From: Oscillospiraceae bacterium | GTDB lineage: Bacteria; Bacillota; Clostridia; Oscillospirales; Oscillospiraceae | Direction: 5' to 3' | DNA: 55,160 nucleotides | NCBI GenBank assembly: GCA_009781855.1 | Contig: WQUY01000007.1 | Span: forward strand, 1 to 55,160 | Part shown: positions 1 to 8,496 of the stretch, one piece after another | How the letters are laid out: every line of letters begins with the position of its first letter | How positions within the stretch are numbered: the stretch's first letter is position 1 | Translations under genes and position numbers: made by a program | The notes under the pieces: model-generated | Databases searched by the model: none | The model's input: the letters and a program-made list of their open reading frames with translations, nothing else | Told to the model about the DNA's origin: nothing

Positions 1-55
1 ATTTCGACCTTAACTAAAATTGCTGTGTGATGCTACGTTTATACGAAATTTTTGC

Positions 56-76
56 GCCTTTGCAGAAGGCTTTTTT
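56..76 (+). terminator. Rho-independent terminator
   Basis: A 5-bp stem (GCCTT/AAGGC) with a 5-nt loop is followed directly by six T. It would end a + strand transcript coming from outside the window. The stem is short, so strength is uncertain. Confidence 0.5.
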
Positions 77-175
77 GCTTTGTTTAAAAGTGCTGATTAT
101 CATGTATTACGCTTTCACACTTATCCTGTATTGCCCTAAACGGTGCAAGTTCTCGTTCCAAAGGTTGGGCAAACA

Positions 176-310
176 GTGAAACTTTTACTAGACACGAACA
201 TCATCATAGACGTGCTAACCAAGCGCGAGGGATATATGGCCTCATCATGCAATGACTATCGTTTACAGGCTGAGCCTGAACCGCTTGTTAAAATTGCGCA
301 TACAAGCTGA
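176..310 (+). pseudogene. PIN-domain toxin remnant
   Basis: A GTG-initiated frame of 44 codons reads MKLLLDTNIIIDVLTKREGY and then unrelated-looking residues before TGA. The first 20 residues match the N-terminus of VapC/PIN ribonucleases, including the first metal-binding Asp (D6) in the LLDTN motif. PIN proteins are normally 120-150 aa, and the remaining acidic residues are missing, so this is a truncated, presumably inactive relic. No antitoxin gene is visible next to it. The rest of the frame (NDYR, PEPLV) might be a scrambled C-terminus after an internal deletion, but this is uncertain. Confidence 0.55.
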
Positions 311-349
311 AAAGCAGGGATAAACGGATTACGTTTGCCCCTGCTTTTT
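310..349. terminator. Bidirectional hairpin terminator
   Basis: A strong stem AAAAGCAGGG / CCCTGCTTTT with an extra inner AAACG/CGTTT pairing is bounded by A-rich and T-rich sides. It can therefore end transcripts from both strands. It sits directly downstream of the HPr-like gene (- strand) and at the end of the PIN remnant (+ strand). Confidence 0.7.
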
Positions 350-402
350 GTATAAACTGCGAAAGAATAATAGCTATATTTCTGCACACTATCGCCTAGT
401 CT

Positions 403-666
403 TTATTCTTCAAAATCCGAATTAATCAGGTCACAAAGCGTATCAACTGCAGCCACCTCATCCTGGCCATCTGCAATAATGTTGATCGTTGCCCCTTGCG
501 CAACGCCGAGGGACAAGACGCCCAACAAGCTCTTTGCATTCACACGGCGCTCGTCTTTTTCAATCCATATGCTGCTTTTGAACTCGTTCGCCTTTTGAAT
601 GAGAAATGTTGCCGGCCTGGCATAAAGACCTACCTGTTTCATGATAGTCGCTTTTTTCTCGTACAT
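403..666 (-). CDS. Crh-like HPr-family protein with Tyr at position 15
   Basis: The 87-aa protein has the full length and motifs of HPr, the small phosphocarrier of the PTS. The regulatory serine is present at residue 46 (VNAKSLLGVLSLGV), the site phosphorylated by HPr kinase in Firmicutes. The catalytic His15 of the GLHARPA motif is replaced by Tyr (GLYARPAT). Enzyme I should therefore not be able to charge it, which resembles Bacillus Crh (Gln15), a purely regulatory CcpA co-factor. An AGGAGG site precedes the ATG and a good promoter lies at 708-736. It is a single-gene unit ending at the 310-349 terminator. The family is certain; the Crh-type role is inferred. Confidence 0.9.
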   Translation of the reverse strand: MYEKKATIMKQVGLYARPATFLIQKANEFKSSIWIEKDERRVNAKSLLGVLSLGVAQGATINIIADGQDEVAAVDTLCDLINSDFEE

Positions 667-707
667 TCGAACTCCTCCTCAATGCGAAACTCCTGTATTG
701 TATCTAC

Positions 708-736
708 ACTTTATCAAATTCTCATCATCACGTCAA
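708..736 (-). promoter_or_regulatory. Sigma-A type promoter of the HPr-like gene
   Basis: On the minus strand TTGACG (731-736) and TAAAGT (708-713) are separated by exactly 17 nt, about 45 nt before the start codon of the HPr-like gene. Confidence 0.55.
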
Positions 737-776
737 GTAGACTCAGCAAAATTTGTTGTGAGGCTGCCGATAGCGT

Positions 777-951
777 GCTGGTCACAGGGTCTTCGCCAAC
801 GAGATGCATAGCGAAGAAAATTAGCGGCTGTAGGTGAAGTTTCAGCAAAGGCGAGCATTGTTTGAGCGAAGTGAGTTTGCGAGCCTCTGGAATAAACTGT
901 ACAGTCGCTTTTTTCGAAGCTCATCACGCAGGCGAAGACTCTGTGACCAAC
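777..951. repeat. Imperfect long palindromic element
   Basis: Two arms of about 55 nt (777-832 and 898-951) are inverted copies. The best-matching core is GGTCACAGRGTCTTCGCC, and the outer arm ends share CGAA, AAAA, AGCG and CTGTA blocks. A spacer of about 65 nt lies between them and contains the phrase TGAGCGAAGTGAGTTTGCG. No protein in either strand looks genuine here. The structure resembles a non-coding mobile palindrome or MITE-like unit lying in the 608-bp gap between the HPr-like gene and comEC. The rest of that gap holds only a small hairpin (1090-1105) and the comEC promoter region. Confidence 0.6.
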
Positions 952-1193
952 GCCCGACAGATTATGCTTGGGGCAACGGGACTTGTTCCAAGCAAAACAA
1001 CAAAATCATGAGCAATACCTCGTCAATTTCATATTCCTTGTTCGTAAAATTTGTTATATCTGCTTCTCCACAAAATTTTTCAATCGCCTAGTGGTGAAAA
1101 CCACTGTGCGTGAGTCAATGCAAATGGCAATCCTTTAGCTTATTTTAAAATTTTTCACAGTTAGTTTCACAATTTGTCTTGTATTTGCAACGC

Positions 1194-1227
1194 TTGACAG
1201 GTATTTTCATTTGTGCAAAAATCTAAT
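1194..1227 (+). promoter_or_regulatory. Possible comEC operon promoter
   Basis: A perfect TTGACA lies at 1194-1199. The -10 is poor: AAAAAT at 17-nt spacing or TCTAAT at 22-nt spacing. The position, 50-80 nt before comEC, is right. Confidence 0.3.
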
Positions 1228-1274
1228 CGGCTGCATACCTCCGGTAGCAATTGCAAACGATTGGATGATGATAT

Positions 1275-3536
1275 ATGCGTAAGCTTGCAACTGCCGCATT
1301 TTCTTTCACCGCTGCAATATTTTTTGCGAGAAATATATTATCCTTCAACTGGCTGCTCATTTGTGGTGCCATTGCGATAGCAACATCACTCTGCGGCTTA
1401 CTCTTTCACGGAAACCTTCGCATCCGCTTTTTTATCATGTTGCTATCTTTTGCGGTCGGGCTTATATGGAGCTGGACTTTCACAACGCTATTTGTTTCCC
1501 CAGCACAAGCTTTTCATGAACAAAGAGCCTCGGTAACAGCGATTGTCACTGATTTTCCTGTTGAAAGAACACGCGGATATCGTGTGGATGTATTGATCCA
1601 AAACGACACTGGCCCGGATATGGGTGCACGCCTGTACTACTTTGATGAAGCCTCGCTGAGTCCTGGTGATGTTATCGCATTTTCAGCAAATTTCCGTACA
1701 ACAGAAAATGAAGATGGTGTGCGCACCAATGCCCTAAGTGCACGTGGCGCATTTCTGACTGCTTTCGTCTCTGGCAGTATCGAAATCATAGACACAAGTG
1801 GCACTCTTCGCTTTTTCCCCATAAGACTCGCAAGCAGCATCGCCGATATGATTCATAGACTTTACCCAGAAGATATATCGCATTTTATGCAGGCCTTGCT
1901 CGTTGGCAGGCGTAACGAATTATTTCGCGATGCAGCCCTGAACTCTTCTCTTTCTGCAGCAGGTATCATTCATGTGGTTTCAATTTCCGGTATGCACGTC
2001 TCTTTTCTGATGGGCTTTCTCTCGCTTTTGGTCAGAAACAAAAGAGCCTTCGCCATCATCGGGATACCTGTGCTTATACTATTTATGTCCATGGCGGGCT
2101 TCACACCCTCGGTCACCAGAGCTGGGATAATGCAGGTTTTTCTCATTTGCGCACCTCTTTTCCGTCGCCAGAGAGATAGCATAACTTCCCTGTCCGCTGC
2201 ACTGATTGTGCTTCTGGCATCCAATCCATATTCGATATCATCAATTGGTTTACAGTTATCTTTTTCTGCGACACTCGGCATTATGCTGCTCACACCAAAA
2301 ATCAATTCCGGGATCTCAGAAGCTCTTAGAGGCAGTAAAATATACCGAAACAGAATAAAAAGATCTTTATTCAACTTTGTATCATCAAGTCTGGCTACGA
2401 CAATCGGTGCATTGCTGCTTACCATTCCCCTCACAGTCATTCACTTTGGTTATGTCTCACTGATTGCCCCGCTCACAAATCTCATGACGCTTTGGGCCGT
2501 TTCGCTGGCTTTCCCCCTTGGGCTTGTTTCTGTTATACTGGGTTTTTTGTATTTCCCTCTAGGGATAATCGCTGCCTTTCCAGTAGGGTATGCGGCGCAA
2601 TACATCATATTTGCAGCAAGCTTTTTATCTTCGATACCTTACTCAGTGGTATATTCGTCAAATTCCCTGATCATGTCTTGGCTCGCTTACGTTTATATCC
2701 TATTTGTGTCTCTCCCATTTTTTAAGACGCGACCACGGCAATATATCTTACCTATTTGTCTGGTTTCTGTACTATTGTTCATCATTATTCTCATCTCCCC
2801 TATTTTACCTGGAAACGCTGACACAACAATTACGGTTCTGGATGTCGGTCAGGGGATGAGTATCGTTATAAGCTCAAATCAGCATACAGCAATTGTAGAC
2901 TGTGGCAGCATGAGCGGTCAATCCGCAGGTGCAATAGCGCATGAGTATCTCATCAGCAACGGCAGGACTTCTGTAGACCTTCTGATTCTGACGCACTTCC
3001 ATGCCGACCATATAAACGGCGTGGAATTTCTGCTCAGCAGAACAGCTATTTACGCACTTGCTATTCCTGACCCTGATGGGTCATATGTCGCACAGGACAT
3101 AATTGAGCTTGCAAGAAGGCGCGGAGCTGATATAATATATGTCACCGAAACCATTTATGTGACACTTGGTGAACTTGAACTGGTGCTCTTTCCTCCAGTC
3201 GGTTTTGGAGATATAAATGAACGCGGTGTTTCTGTACTTACGCGTGGGGAAATCACCGCGCTGATCACCGGTGATATGAATTCCTCCAGCGAAAGAAGCC
3301 TGCTGCGGTTTGCGCAATTACCAAGTATCGATGTGCTGGTTGTAGGGCATCATGGCTCCAGACATTCAACATCCAACGAACTCCTTGCCGCAGTGACACC
3401 TGAAATTGCAATTATTCCGGTCGGTCGAAATAGTTTTGGACATCCCTCCGCAGAAACATTAGAACGACTTGAAATTTTTGATGTAGCGATTTATAGAACA
3501 GATTTAATGGGGCATATCACTGTGCGTCCAGGGTGA
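1275..3536 (+). CDS. comEC: ComEC/Rec2 DNA-uptake channel
   Basis: The 753-aa membrane protein forms the channel that brings single-stranded DNA through the cytoplasmic membrane during natural transformation. N-terminal membrane segments are followed by a soluble region and then the Competence domain, whose hallmark SISGMHVSFL is at about residue 237, with many further helices. The C-terminus (from about residue 518, VLDVGQG) is a metallo-beta-lactamase domain with intact metal ligands (HFHADH near 574, GHHGSRHS later), a candidate nuclease. The length is normal for the family. No comEA precedes it, so competence cannot be judged from this window. It is followed after 15 nt by holA, a common Firmicutes pairing. 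Confidence 0.95.
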   Translation: MRKLATAAFSFTAAIFFARNILSFNWLLICGAIAIATSLCGLLFHGNLRIRFFIMLLSFAVGLIWSWTFTTLFVSPAQAFHEQRASVTAIVTDFPVERTRGYRVDVLIQNDTGPDMGARLYYFDEASLSPGDVIAFSANFRTTENEDGVRTNALSARGAFLTAFVSGSIEIIDTSGTLRFFPIRLASSIADMIHRLYPEDISHFMQALLVGRRNELFRDAALNSSLSAAGIIHVVSISGMHVSFLMGFLSLLVRNKRAFAIIGIPVLILFMSMAGFTPSVTRAGIMQVFLICAPLFRRQRDSITSLSAALIVLLASNPYSISSIGLQLSFSATLGIMLLTPKINSGISEALRGSKIYRNRIKRSLFNFVSSSLATTIGALLLTIPLTVIHFGYVSLIAPLTNLMTLWAVSLAFPLGLVSVILGFLYFPLGIIAAFPVGYAAQYIIFAASFLSSIPYSVVYSSNSLIMSWLAYVYILFVSLPFFKTRPRQYILPICLVSVLLFIIILISPILPGNADTTITVLDVGQGMSIVISSNQHTAIVDCGSMSGQSAGAIAHEYLISNGRTSVDLLILTHFHADHINGVEFLLSRTAIYALAIPDPDGSYVAQDIIELARRRGADIIYVTETIYVTLGELELVLFPPVGFGDINERGVSVLTRGEITALITGDMNSSSERSLLRFAQLPSIDVLVVGHHGSRHSTSNELLAAVTPEIAIIPVGRNSFGHPSAETLERLEIFDVAIYRTDLMGHITVRPG

Positions 3537-3551
3537 AAGGGGACTCAATCA

Positions 3552-4577
3552 ATGCCGCCGAAAAACAAAGGTTCAGACGGGTATAAAGCGTTTACTGATG
3601 CGTTAAAGTCAGACGACATCAGTTGCTTTTACATCTTCCATGGGGAAGAGCGCTACCTGCTGCAACGCTGCATCGCTGAGCTTCGCCTCCATCTTTGCCC
3701 AGATGGGCTTAGTAGTTTTAACTACAAAAAATATGAGGGAAAACATTGCTCCCTTGATGAGCTTGATGAGGCAATAAACACACTGCCGTCATTTGCCAAT
3801 AGAACATTTATTGAAGTTCATGATTTCGACCTCTTTTCTTGCGATGATAAACCAAGGCTCAGTAAAATGCTCTCAGACCTGCCTGAATATGTGTGCATAC
3901 TTTTTGTGTTCGATGTAGTCCTTTACAAGCCCGACCGGCGGGTCAAAATCAACACTGAAATTTTAAAGCGTGCTGAAGTTATCGAGTTTTTACTTCAGGA
4001 TCATAGCAAACTGGTCAAATGGATTAGGCTTCATTTTAATGATGCAGGAAAAAACATCAGCGTTGATGATGCAAAATATCTGGCATTTCTCACCGGCGGA
4101 TATATGTCAACACTATACGGAGAGATTGGGAAAGTTGCGGCATTCTCCGTGGAAGATACCATCATGCGCAGTGATATAGACGCTGTGGTTTCTCCGGTCA
4201 TAGATACTGCGGCATATAAGCTGACGGATGCAGTTGCACGACGTGATTTTGCTTCTGCAACACGTATAATGGATGAACTGCTTCAAATGAAAGAAGCTCC
4301 CCACAAATTATTGTTTAGCATTTCGTTGAAAATGAGACAGCTGCTGGCGGCACGAATATGCATCGAAAGCAAGCTGAGCAAGAAAGAGCTTATAGAAATC
4401 TGTGGACTCAAATATGAGTTTCATGCAAACGCACTTTGGGATACTGCCCGCAAAATGACACTCAACGAGTGCAAACAAGCGGTTCTCAATTGCGCAGAAG
4501 CCGCTCATGAGCTTAATAGTTCATCTTATCCGGAATCCGGTCTGACCAAGCTGCTCACAAAATTGGCTTTTAAATAA
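3552..4577 (+). CDS. holA: DNA polymerase III delta subunit
   Basis: The 341-aa clamp-loader delta subunit opens the beta sliding clamp for loading at primed DNA. The N-terminal AAA+-like domain begins with FYIFHGEERYLLQR (residues 26-39), the conserved entry to this family. Typical features follow, such as RTFIEVHDFDLF and the LVKWIRLHF region that starts the second domain. The C-terminal collar domain includes LFSISLKMRQLLAAR. There is no Walker A, as expected for delta. An AAGGGG-type site precedes the ATG. It sits between comEC and rnmV in one transcription unit; rpsT, often found after holA in Firmicutes, is absent. Confidence 0.93.
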   Translation: MPPKNKGSDGYKAFTDALKSDDISCFYIFHGEERYLLQRCIAELRLHLCPDGLSSFNYKKYEGKHCSLDELDEAINTLPSFANRTFIEVHDFDLFSCDDKPRLSKMLSDLPEYVCILFVFDVVLYKPDRRVKINTEILKRAEVIEFLLQDHSKLVKWIRLHFNDAGKNISVDDAKYLAFLTGGYMSTLYGEIGKVAAFSVEDTIMRSDIDAVVSPVIDTAAYKLTDAVARRDFASATRIMDELLQMKEAPHKLLFSISLKMRQLLAARICIESKLSKKELIEICGLKYEFHANALWDTARKMTLNECKQAVLNCAEAAHELNSSSYPESGLTKLLTKLAFK

Positions 4578-4587
4578 GAAGGAATAC

Positions 4588-5172
4588 ATGAAACGTATTA
4601 AAGAAGTCATCGTTGTCGAAGGGAAATATGATAAAAGCACTGTCGCCGGAGCCGTCGATGCAACAATTATCGAGCTTTCCGGCTTCCAAATTTTCTCCGA
4701 TAAAGAAAAGCTTGCGCTCTTGCATAGGCTTGCTGAAAAATGTGGCCTGATCATCCTCACCGACAGTGACAGAGCTGGCTTTTTTATTCGTGGCAGACTG
4801 CGCGGCATGATTAATGACGAAAATGTCAAACATGCATATATCCCTGACATTTCTGGCAAAGAACAGCGCAAACCATCACCTTCAAAAGAAGGCAAACTTG
4901 GTGTCGAAGGCATGACATCGGACGTAATTATCACCGCGCTTACAAATGCTGGAGCAACCTTTGAAGATGAAGAGCCTATATCCTCTGACAAACCCAAAAT
5001 AAGTAACGCTGACCTTTTTGCCGCTGGGCTTTCCGGCAGTGCAAACAGCGCAATAAAACGCCGGGAGCTGCTCCGCAGACTTGACCTGCCTGAAAGGCTT
5101 TCGTCGAGTGGGCTCCTAGATGTATTGAACATTCTGTACACACGCGATGAATTCGATTGTCTCTTTCTATAA
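4588..5172 (+). CDS. rnmV: Ribonuclease M5 (5S rRNA maturase)
   Basis: The 194-aa Toprim-domain nuclease matures 5S rRNA precursors in low-GC Gram-positives. The Toprim glutamate is in VVEGKYDK (E11) and the acidic pair in LTDSDRAGF (D59, D61). The family-specific stretch GKEQRKPSPSKEGKLGVEGM is complete. The C-terminal half contains the helical binding part (RRELLRRLDLP). It begins 10 nt after holA with a GAAGGA site. In Bacillus rnmV pairs with ksgA; here it follows holA. Confidence 0.95.
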   Translation: MKRIKEVIVVEGKYDKSTVAGAVDATIIELSGFQIFSDKEKLALLHRLAEKCGLIILTDSDRAGFFIRGRLRGMINDENVKHAYIPDISGKEQRKPSPSKEGKLGVEGMTSDVIITALTNAGATFEDEEPISSDKPKISNADLFAAGLSGSANSAIKRRELLRRLDLPERLSSSGLLDVLNILYTRDEFDCLFL

Positions 5173-5325
5173 CTAATTCAGCGTGGTGGTTTGATTTCGA
5201 ACGATAGCCAGGCACCACATCATTCAAATTTTTCTTAATTTTAATTTTTTCGTATACAAAATGTTGTATATCGTGATAAAATAACAAGCGGTAATTATTT
5301 TACAGTAATTCAGGAGGGCTAACTG

Positions 5326-5787
5326 ATGAAATGTCCATTTTGCGGCTATTCAGAAAGCAAGGTTGTAGATTCACGCCCTGCTGAGGAGGGTGCAACCATC
5401 AGACGGCGGAGAGAATGCCTCAAATGCCAGAAACGTTTTACCACTTATGAAATAATGGAACGACTGCCTCTTATTGTTGTCAAAAAAGACGGTAGCAGAC
5501 AAACTTTCGACAAGCAAAAACTTATAAACGGTATGCTCAGAGCTTGCGAAAAACGCCCGGTGCCTCTGGCAGATATTCAGACCGTTGCAAACGAAATTGA
5601 ACAAGAACTTCAAAACTCTCTGGAACGTGAAATAACAACAACAGATGTCGGTGAAATGGTAATGAACGGTCTAAAACCACTGGATGAGGTTGCCTATGTC
5701 AGGTTTGCTTCTGTATATCGCCAATTCCGCGATATCAATACATTTATGGATGAGCTGAACAAACTGCTTAACGAAAATGGCAATTGA
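5326..5787 (+). CDS. nrdR: Transcriptional repressor NrdR
   Basis: The 153-aa zinc-ribbon and ATP-cone repressor controls ribonucleotide reductase genes in response to (d)ATP. The zinc ligands are C3, C6, C31 and C34. The ATP-cone follows from about residue 48 ([17 protein letters not shown]). Length and ends match the family exactly. A GGAGGG site lies 6-7 nt before the ATG. The 153-bp gap upstream has an AT-rich stretch with the inverted repeat ATACAA/TTGTAT and no clear NrdR box, so autoregulation is not visible. No nrd genes are present in the window. Confidence 0.97.
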   Translation: MKCPFCGYSESKVVDSRPAEEGATIRRRRECLKCQKRFTTYEIMERLPLIVVKKDGSRQTFDKQKLINGMLRACEKRPVPLADIQTVANEIEQELQNSLEREITTTDVGEMVMNGLKPLDEVAYVRFASVYRQFRDINTFMDELNKLLNENGN

Positions 5788-5866
5788 TGCAGATTGCTCA
5801 GTGTCTGGTGTTGCCTGTATGGCTACACTAATATTTTAATCTTTGCTGCAAAAAAGGAGCGATTTT

Positions 5867-7225
5867 ATGAAATTGAACGAGGAGTGCGGCGTCTTTGCTA
5901 TATATGACTCCGGCGGCGATTGTGCCAGGAGTACATACTATGGTTTATATGCGCTCCAACACCGTGGTCAAGAGGATTGTGGCATTGCAACCATCAATGA
6001 CCTTGAGCTTTCCTGTCACAAAGGCTCTGGGCTGGTCGGGGATCTCTTTTCCGAGAGTATTCTCAATGAACTAAACGGAACTATAGCTATCGGTCATGTG
6101 CGTTATGCAGGTTCAAGAGACTTGCATCGCGAGAATGCCCAACCATTGACACTTACCTACATAAAAGGCTCGCTTGCTGTGGCGCATAACGGAAAGCTGA
6201 CGAACAGCGCAGAGCTAAAACGTGAATATGAATACAAAGGCGCTGTTTTCCACACAACAACAGATTCTGAGGTTATCGCATATATTATCGCTCAGGCACG
6301 GTTGCATAGCGGAAGCGCTCAAGCCGCAGTAAATGAGGCTGTCAAGCGTCTTAAAGGTGCATTCACCCTTGTTGTAATGTCCTCACGAAAATTAATTGCA
6401 GCACGGGATCCTTGGGGCTTTCGGCCCTTGTGTATCGGAAAAAAAGGCGATGCTTTTGTTTTCGCTTCGGAAACATGTGCGCTCGACAGCGTTGAGGCAA
6501 CTTATCTCCGTGATGTAAAACCCGGCGAGGTCGTATGGGTGGAGGGCGGAGAACTTTACAGCAACACCGAAAACTGCACTGAAAAAGCAAGTCTCTGTAT
6601 CTTTGAGCATCTATACTTTGCCCGTCCAGACAGCGTTATAGATGGCCAAAGTGTATATGAAGCCAGAATAAATGCAGGTAAATGCCTGGCTCGCGAATAC
6701 CCACTCAGCGCCGATGTAGTTATCGGCGTACCCGACTCTGGATTGGTAGCGGCAAAAGGTTATTCCATCGCAACCGGTATACCCTTTAACACAGGCTTTG
6801 TAAAAAACCGTTATATAGGACGTACTTTCATAAAGCCTGCTCAAGCTACAAGAGAAGAGGAAGTAAAAATCAAACTCAATCCGCTGCGTGCGACCATCAA
6901 AGATAAGCGCATCATAATGATTGATGATTCCATAGTCCGCGGAACCACAGTTGTCCAAATTATAAGGCTGCTCCGTGAGGCTGGGGCAAAAGAGGTTCAT
7001 GTGCTATCCTCAGCCCCGAAATTCATAAGCCCATGTTTCTTTGGAACTGACATCCCTTCAAAACAGGAGCTATTTGCCTGTAGTTACACAACAGAAGAAA
7101 TGTGCAGCATTATTGGCGCCGACAGTCTCGGATTTCTGAGCATTGACAGTCTGGGGCAGATCGCCCCCGATGCCAAATACAGCTTCTGTGACGCTTGCTT
7201 TACAGAAAACTATCCTATTCTCTAA
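5867..7225 (+). CDS. purF: Amidophosphoribosyltransferase
   Basis: PurF catalyses the first step of de novo purine synthesis: PRPP plus glutamine to phosphoribosylamine. The start at 5867 is preferred because AAAGGAG lies 7-8 nt upstream. It leaves a short propeptide (MKLNEE) before the catalytic Cys7 of the class-II glutaminase domain, as in the B. subtilis enzyme. The PRPP loop IIMIDDSIVRGTT is intact. Four cysteines expected to hold the [4Fe-4S] cluster are present (in CIFEHLYFARPDS, SPCFFG and FCDACF). An in-frame ATG or TTG further upstream is less likely. The gene is outside any pur operon here. Confidence 0.96.
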   Translation: MKLNEECGVFAIYDSGGDCARSTYYGLYALQHRGQEDCGIATINDLELSCHKGSGLVGDLFSESILNELNGTIAIGHVRYAGSRDLHRENAQPLTLTYIKGSLAVAHNGKLTNSAELKREYEYKGAVFHTTTDSEVIAYIIAQARLHSGSAQAAVNEAVKRLKGAFTLVVMSSRKLIAARDPWGFRPLCIGKKGDAFVFASETCALDSVEATYLRDVKPGEVVWVEGGELYSNTENCTEKASLCIFEHLYFARPDSVIDGQSVYEARINAGKCLAREYPLSADVVIGVPDSGLVAAKGYSIATGIPFNTGFVKNRYIGRTFIKPAQATREEEVKIKLNPLRATIKDKRIIMIDDSIVRGTTVVQIIRLLREAGAKEVHVLSSAPKFISPCFFGTDIPSKQELFACSYTTEEMCSIIGADSLGFLSIDSLGQIAPDAKYSFCDACFTENYPIL

Positions 7226-7276
7226 AACGAGAGCAATTGCTTTATAAACTAATATTAACTTATAGGAGGAGATACA

Positions 7277-8428
7277 TTGTTTACCGAATTTTCAGTGCCT
7301 GCACCAATAGTCTTTGGATGCGGGGCAATCAGCATTCTGGGGGAGAAAGCAAAGGGGTTTGGCAGCAAAAAAGTCCTGCTCATTTGCGAAAAGGGAATCG
7401 AAGATGCCGGCATCATCGCTAAGGCCATGAAGAGCCTTGATGAAGCAGGTGTCGGCCATGTTGTTTACAACGGCGTTCTGGCAGACCCACCTGATAGTTG
7501 TGTTGATGAAGCTGCCGCTATTGCAAAAGCCCAAGGGGCTGACTGCCTCGTTGGAATCGGCGGTGGCAGTAGTTTAGACACCGCCAAAGCCACCTCAATA
7601 CTCATGACCAATCCCGGACCTGCACGCCAGTATATTCAAGGGCCGCCAATATTTGTTGACACAAAGGCACCACTTATTCTTGTGCCTACAACTGCCGGCA
7701 CAGGCAGTGAGTCCACTCAGGTTTCCGTTATATCCCTGCCTGACATGAATGTCAAATGGAGTGTATTTGTAAATGTCACACTGGCACTTGTTGATCCTGA
7801 GCTTATGCTCACAGTGCCAAAGTCGATTACCGCAACAACAGGGATGGATGCATTCGCTCACGCCGCAGAAGGAATGACAACCATTCTGAGCAATCCGCAT
7901 TCAGACCTCTTTGCTGCGGCTGCAATTGAAAAGATCACAAAAAATCTACCTATCTGTTGCGAAGACCCCAGCAATCTGGAAGCACGCAGTGAAATGGCTC
8001 TGGCAGCAAACTGGGGTGGACTTTGCATAAACACACCAATCGTCCACGTTGGCCACGCAATAGCCGATGCCCTTTCATGTCATTTCCACACCCCACATGG
8101 TCATAACTGCGCACTGGCGCTTCCCGAGACCCTTGCAATAATAGCTCCGGCAGTTCCGGAGCGAATCCGCACTATTGCCAAAGCAATGGGTCTTGCGCTC
8201 ACAGGCAACGAAACGCCTGAGCAGCTCGGCTTGATTGTTGCAGATGGCATAAGGGCACTGATGCGCAAAGTCGGTGTAAAATCTCTGAAAGAAATGGGCT
8301 TTGAGCGTGAAAAAATCATGAGCTTTGTTCCGGATATATTATCAAACCATCTCTCCACCCTCTGCCCTGTCAAAATCGACGAAGAAGCAGCCACAAAGCT
8401 GCTTGCAGGGGTATATGATAACTACTAA
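7277..8428 (+). CDS. Iron-containing (group III) alcohol dehydrogenase
   Basis: The 383-aa NAD(P)-dependent dehydrogenase of the Fe-ADH family interconverts alcohols and aldehydes. The nucleotide loop GIGGGSSLDTAKA lies near residue 95. The metal ligands are in GMDAFAHAAEG and in the HVGHAIADALSCHFHTPHGH segment. The start is a TTG preceded by TAGGAGGAGA at good spacing. The second ligand segment is unusually rich in His and Cys compared with the common HALAHALGG form, so the metal or substrate may differ. Its neighbour at 9581 is an aldehyde dehydrogenase, which suggests an alcohol-to-acid route. The substrate is unknown. Confidence 0.9.
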   Translation: MFTEFSVPAPIVFGCGAISILGEKAKGFGSKKVLLICEKGIEDAGIIAKAMKSLDEAGVGHVVYNGVLADPPDSCVDEAAAIAKAQGADCLVGIGGGSSLDTAKATSILMTNPGPARQYIQGPPIFVDTKAPLILVPTTAGTGSESTQVSVISLPDMNVKWSVFVNVTLALVDPELMLTVPKSITATTGMDAFAHAAEGMTTILSNPHSDLFAAAAIEKITKNLPICCEDPSNLEARSEMALAANWGGLCINTPIVHVGHAIADALSCHFHTPHGHNCALALPETLAIIAPAVPERIRTIAKAMGLALTGNETPEQLGLIVADGIRALMRKVGVKSLKEMGFEREKIMSFVPDILSNHLSTLCPVKIDEEAATKLLAGVYDNY

Positions 8429-8457
8429 GCTGACGGGAATTGAGTCCCATCGGTTTT
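8427..8457. repeat. Intergenic hairpin repeat, copy 1
   Basis: AAGCTGACGGGAATTGAGTC and the following CCCATCGGTTTT form a diverged member of a hairpin family (core GCTGRCGGGAG..CTCCCGTCAGC) seen also at 11079, 20729, 40942, 41517 and 47886. It overlaps the ADH stop codon. Confidence 0.45.
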
Positions 8458-8460
8458 AAT

Positions 8461-8496
8461 ATAGAATAACCGGGCTAAAACGCCCGGTTATTCTAT
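8461..8496. terminator. Convergent terminator hairpin
   Basis: A perfect 15-bp stem (ATAGAATAACCGGGC / GCCCGGTTATTCTAT) with a 6-nt loop lies between the convergent ADH (+) and E2-like (-) genes. The stop codon of the E2-like gene lies inside the right arm. Confidence 0.75.

Noticed and set aside
4521..5141. 206-aa open frame on the - strand
   Set aside because: Antisense to RNase M5 and Ser/Leu-rich with no start signal; the + strand gene has full Toprim motifs.
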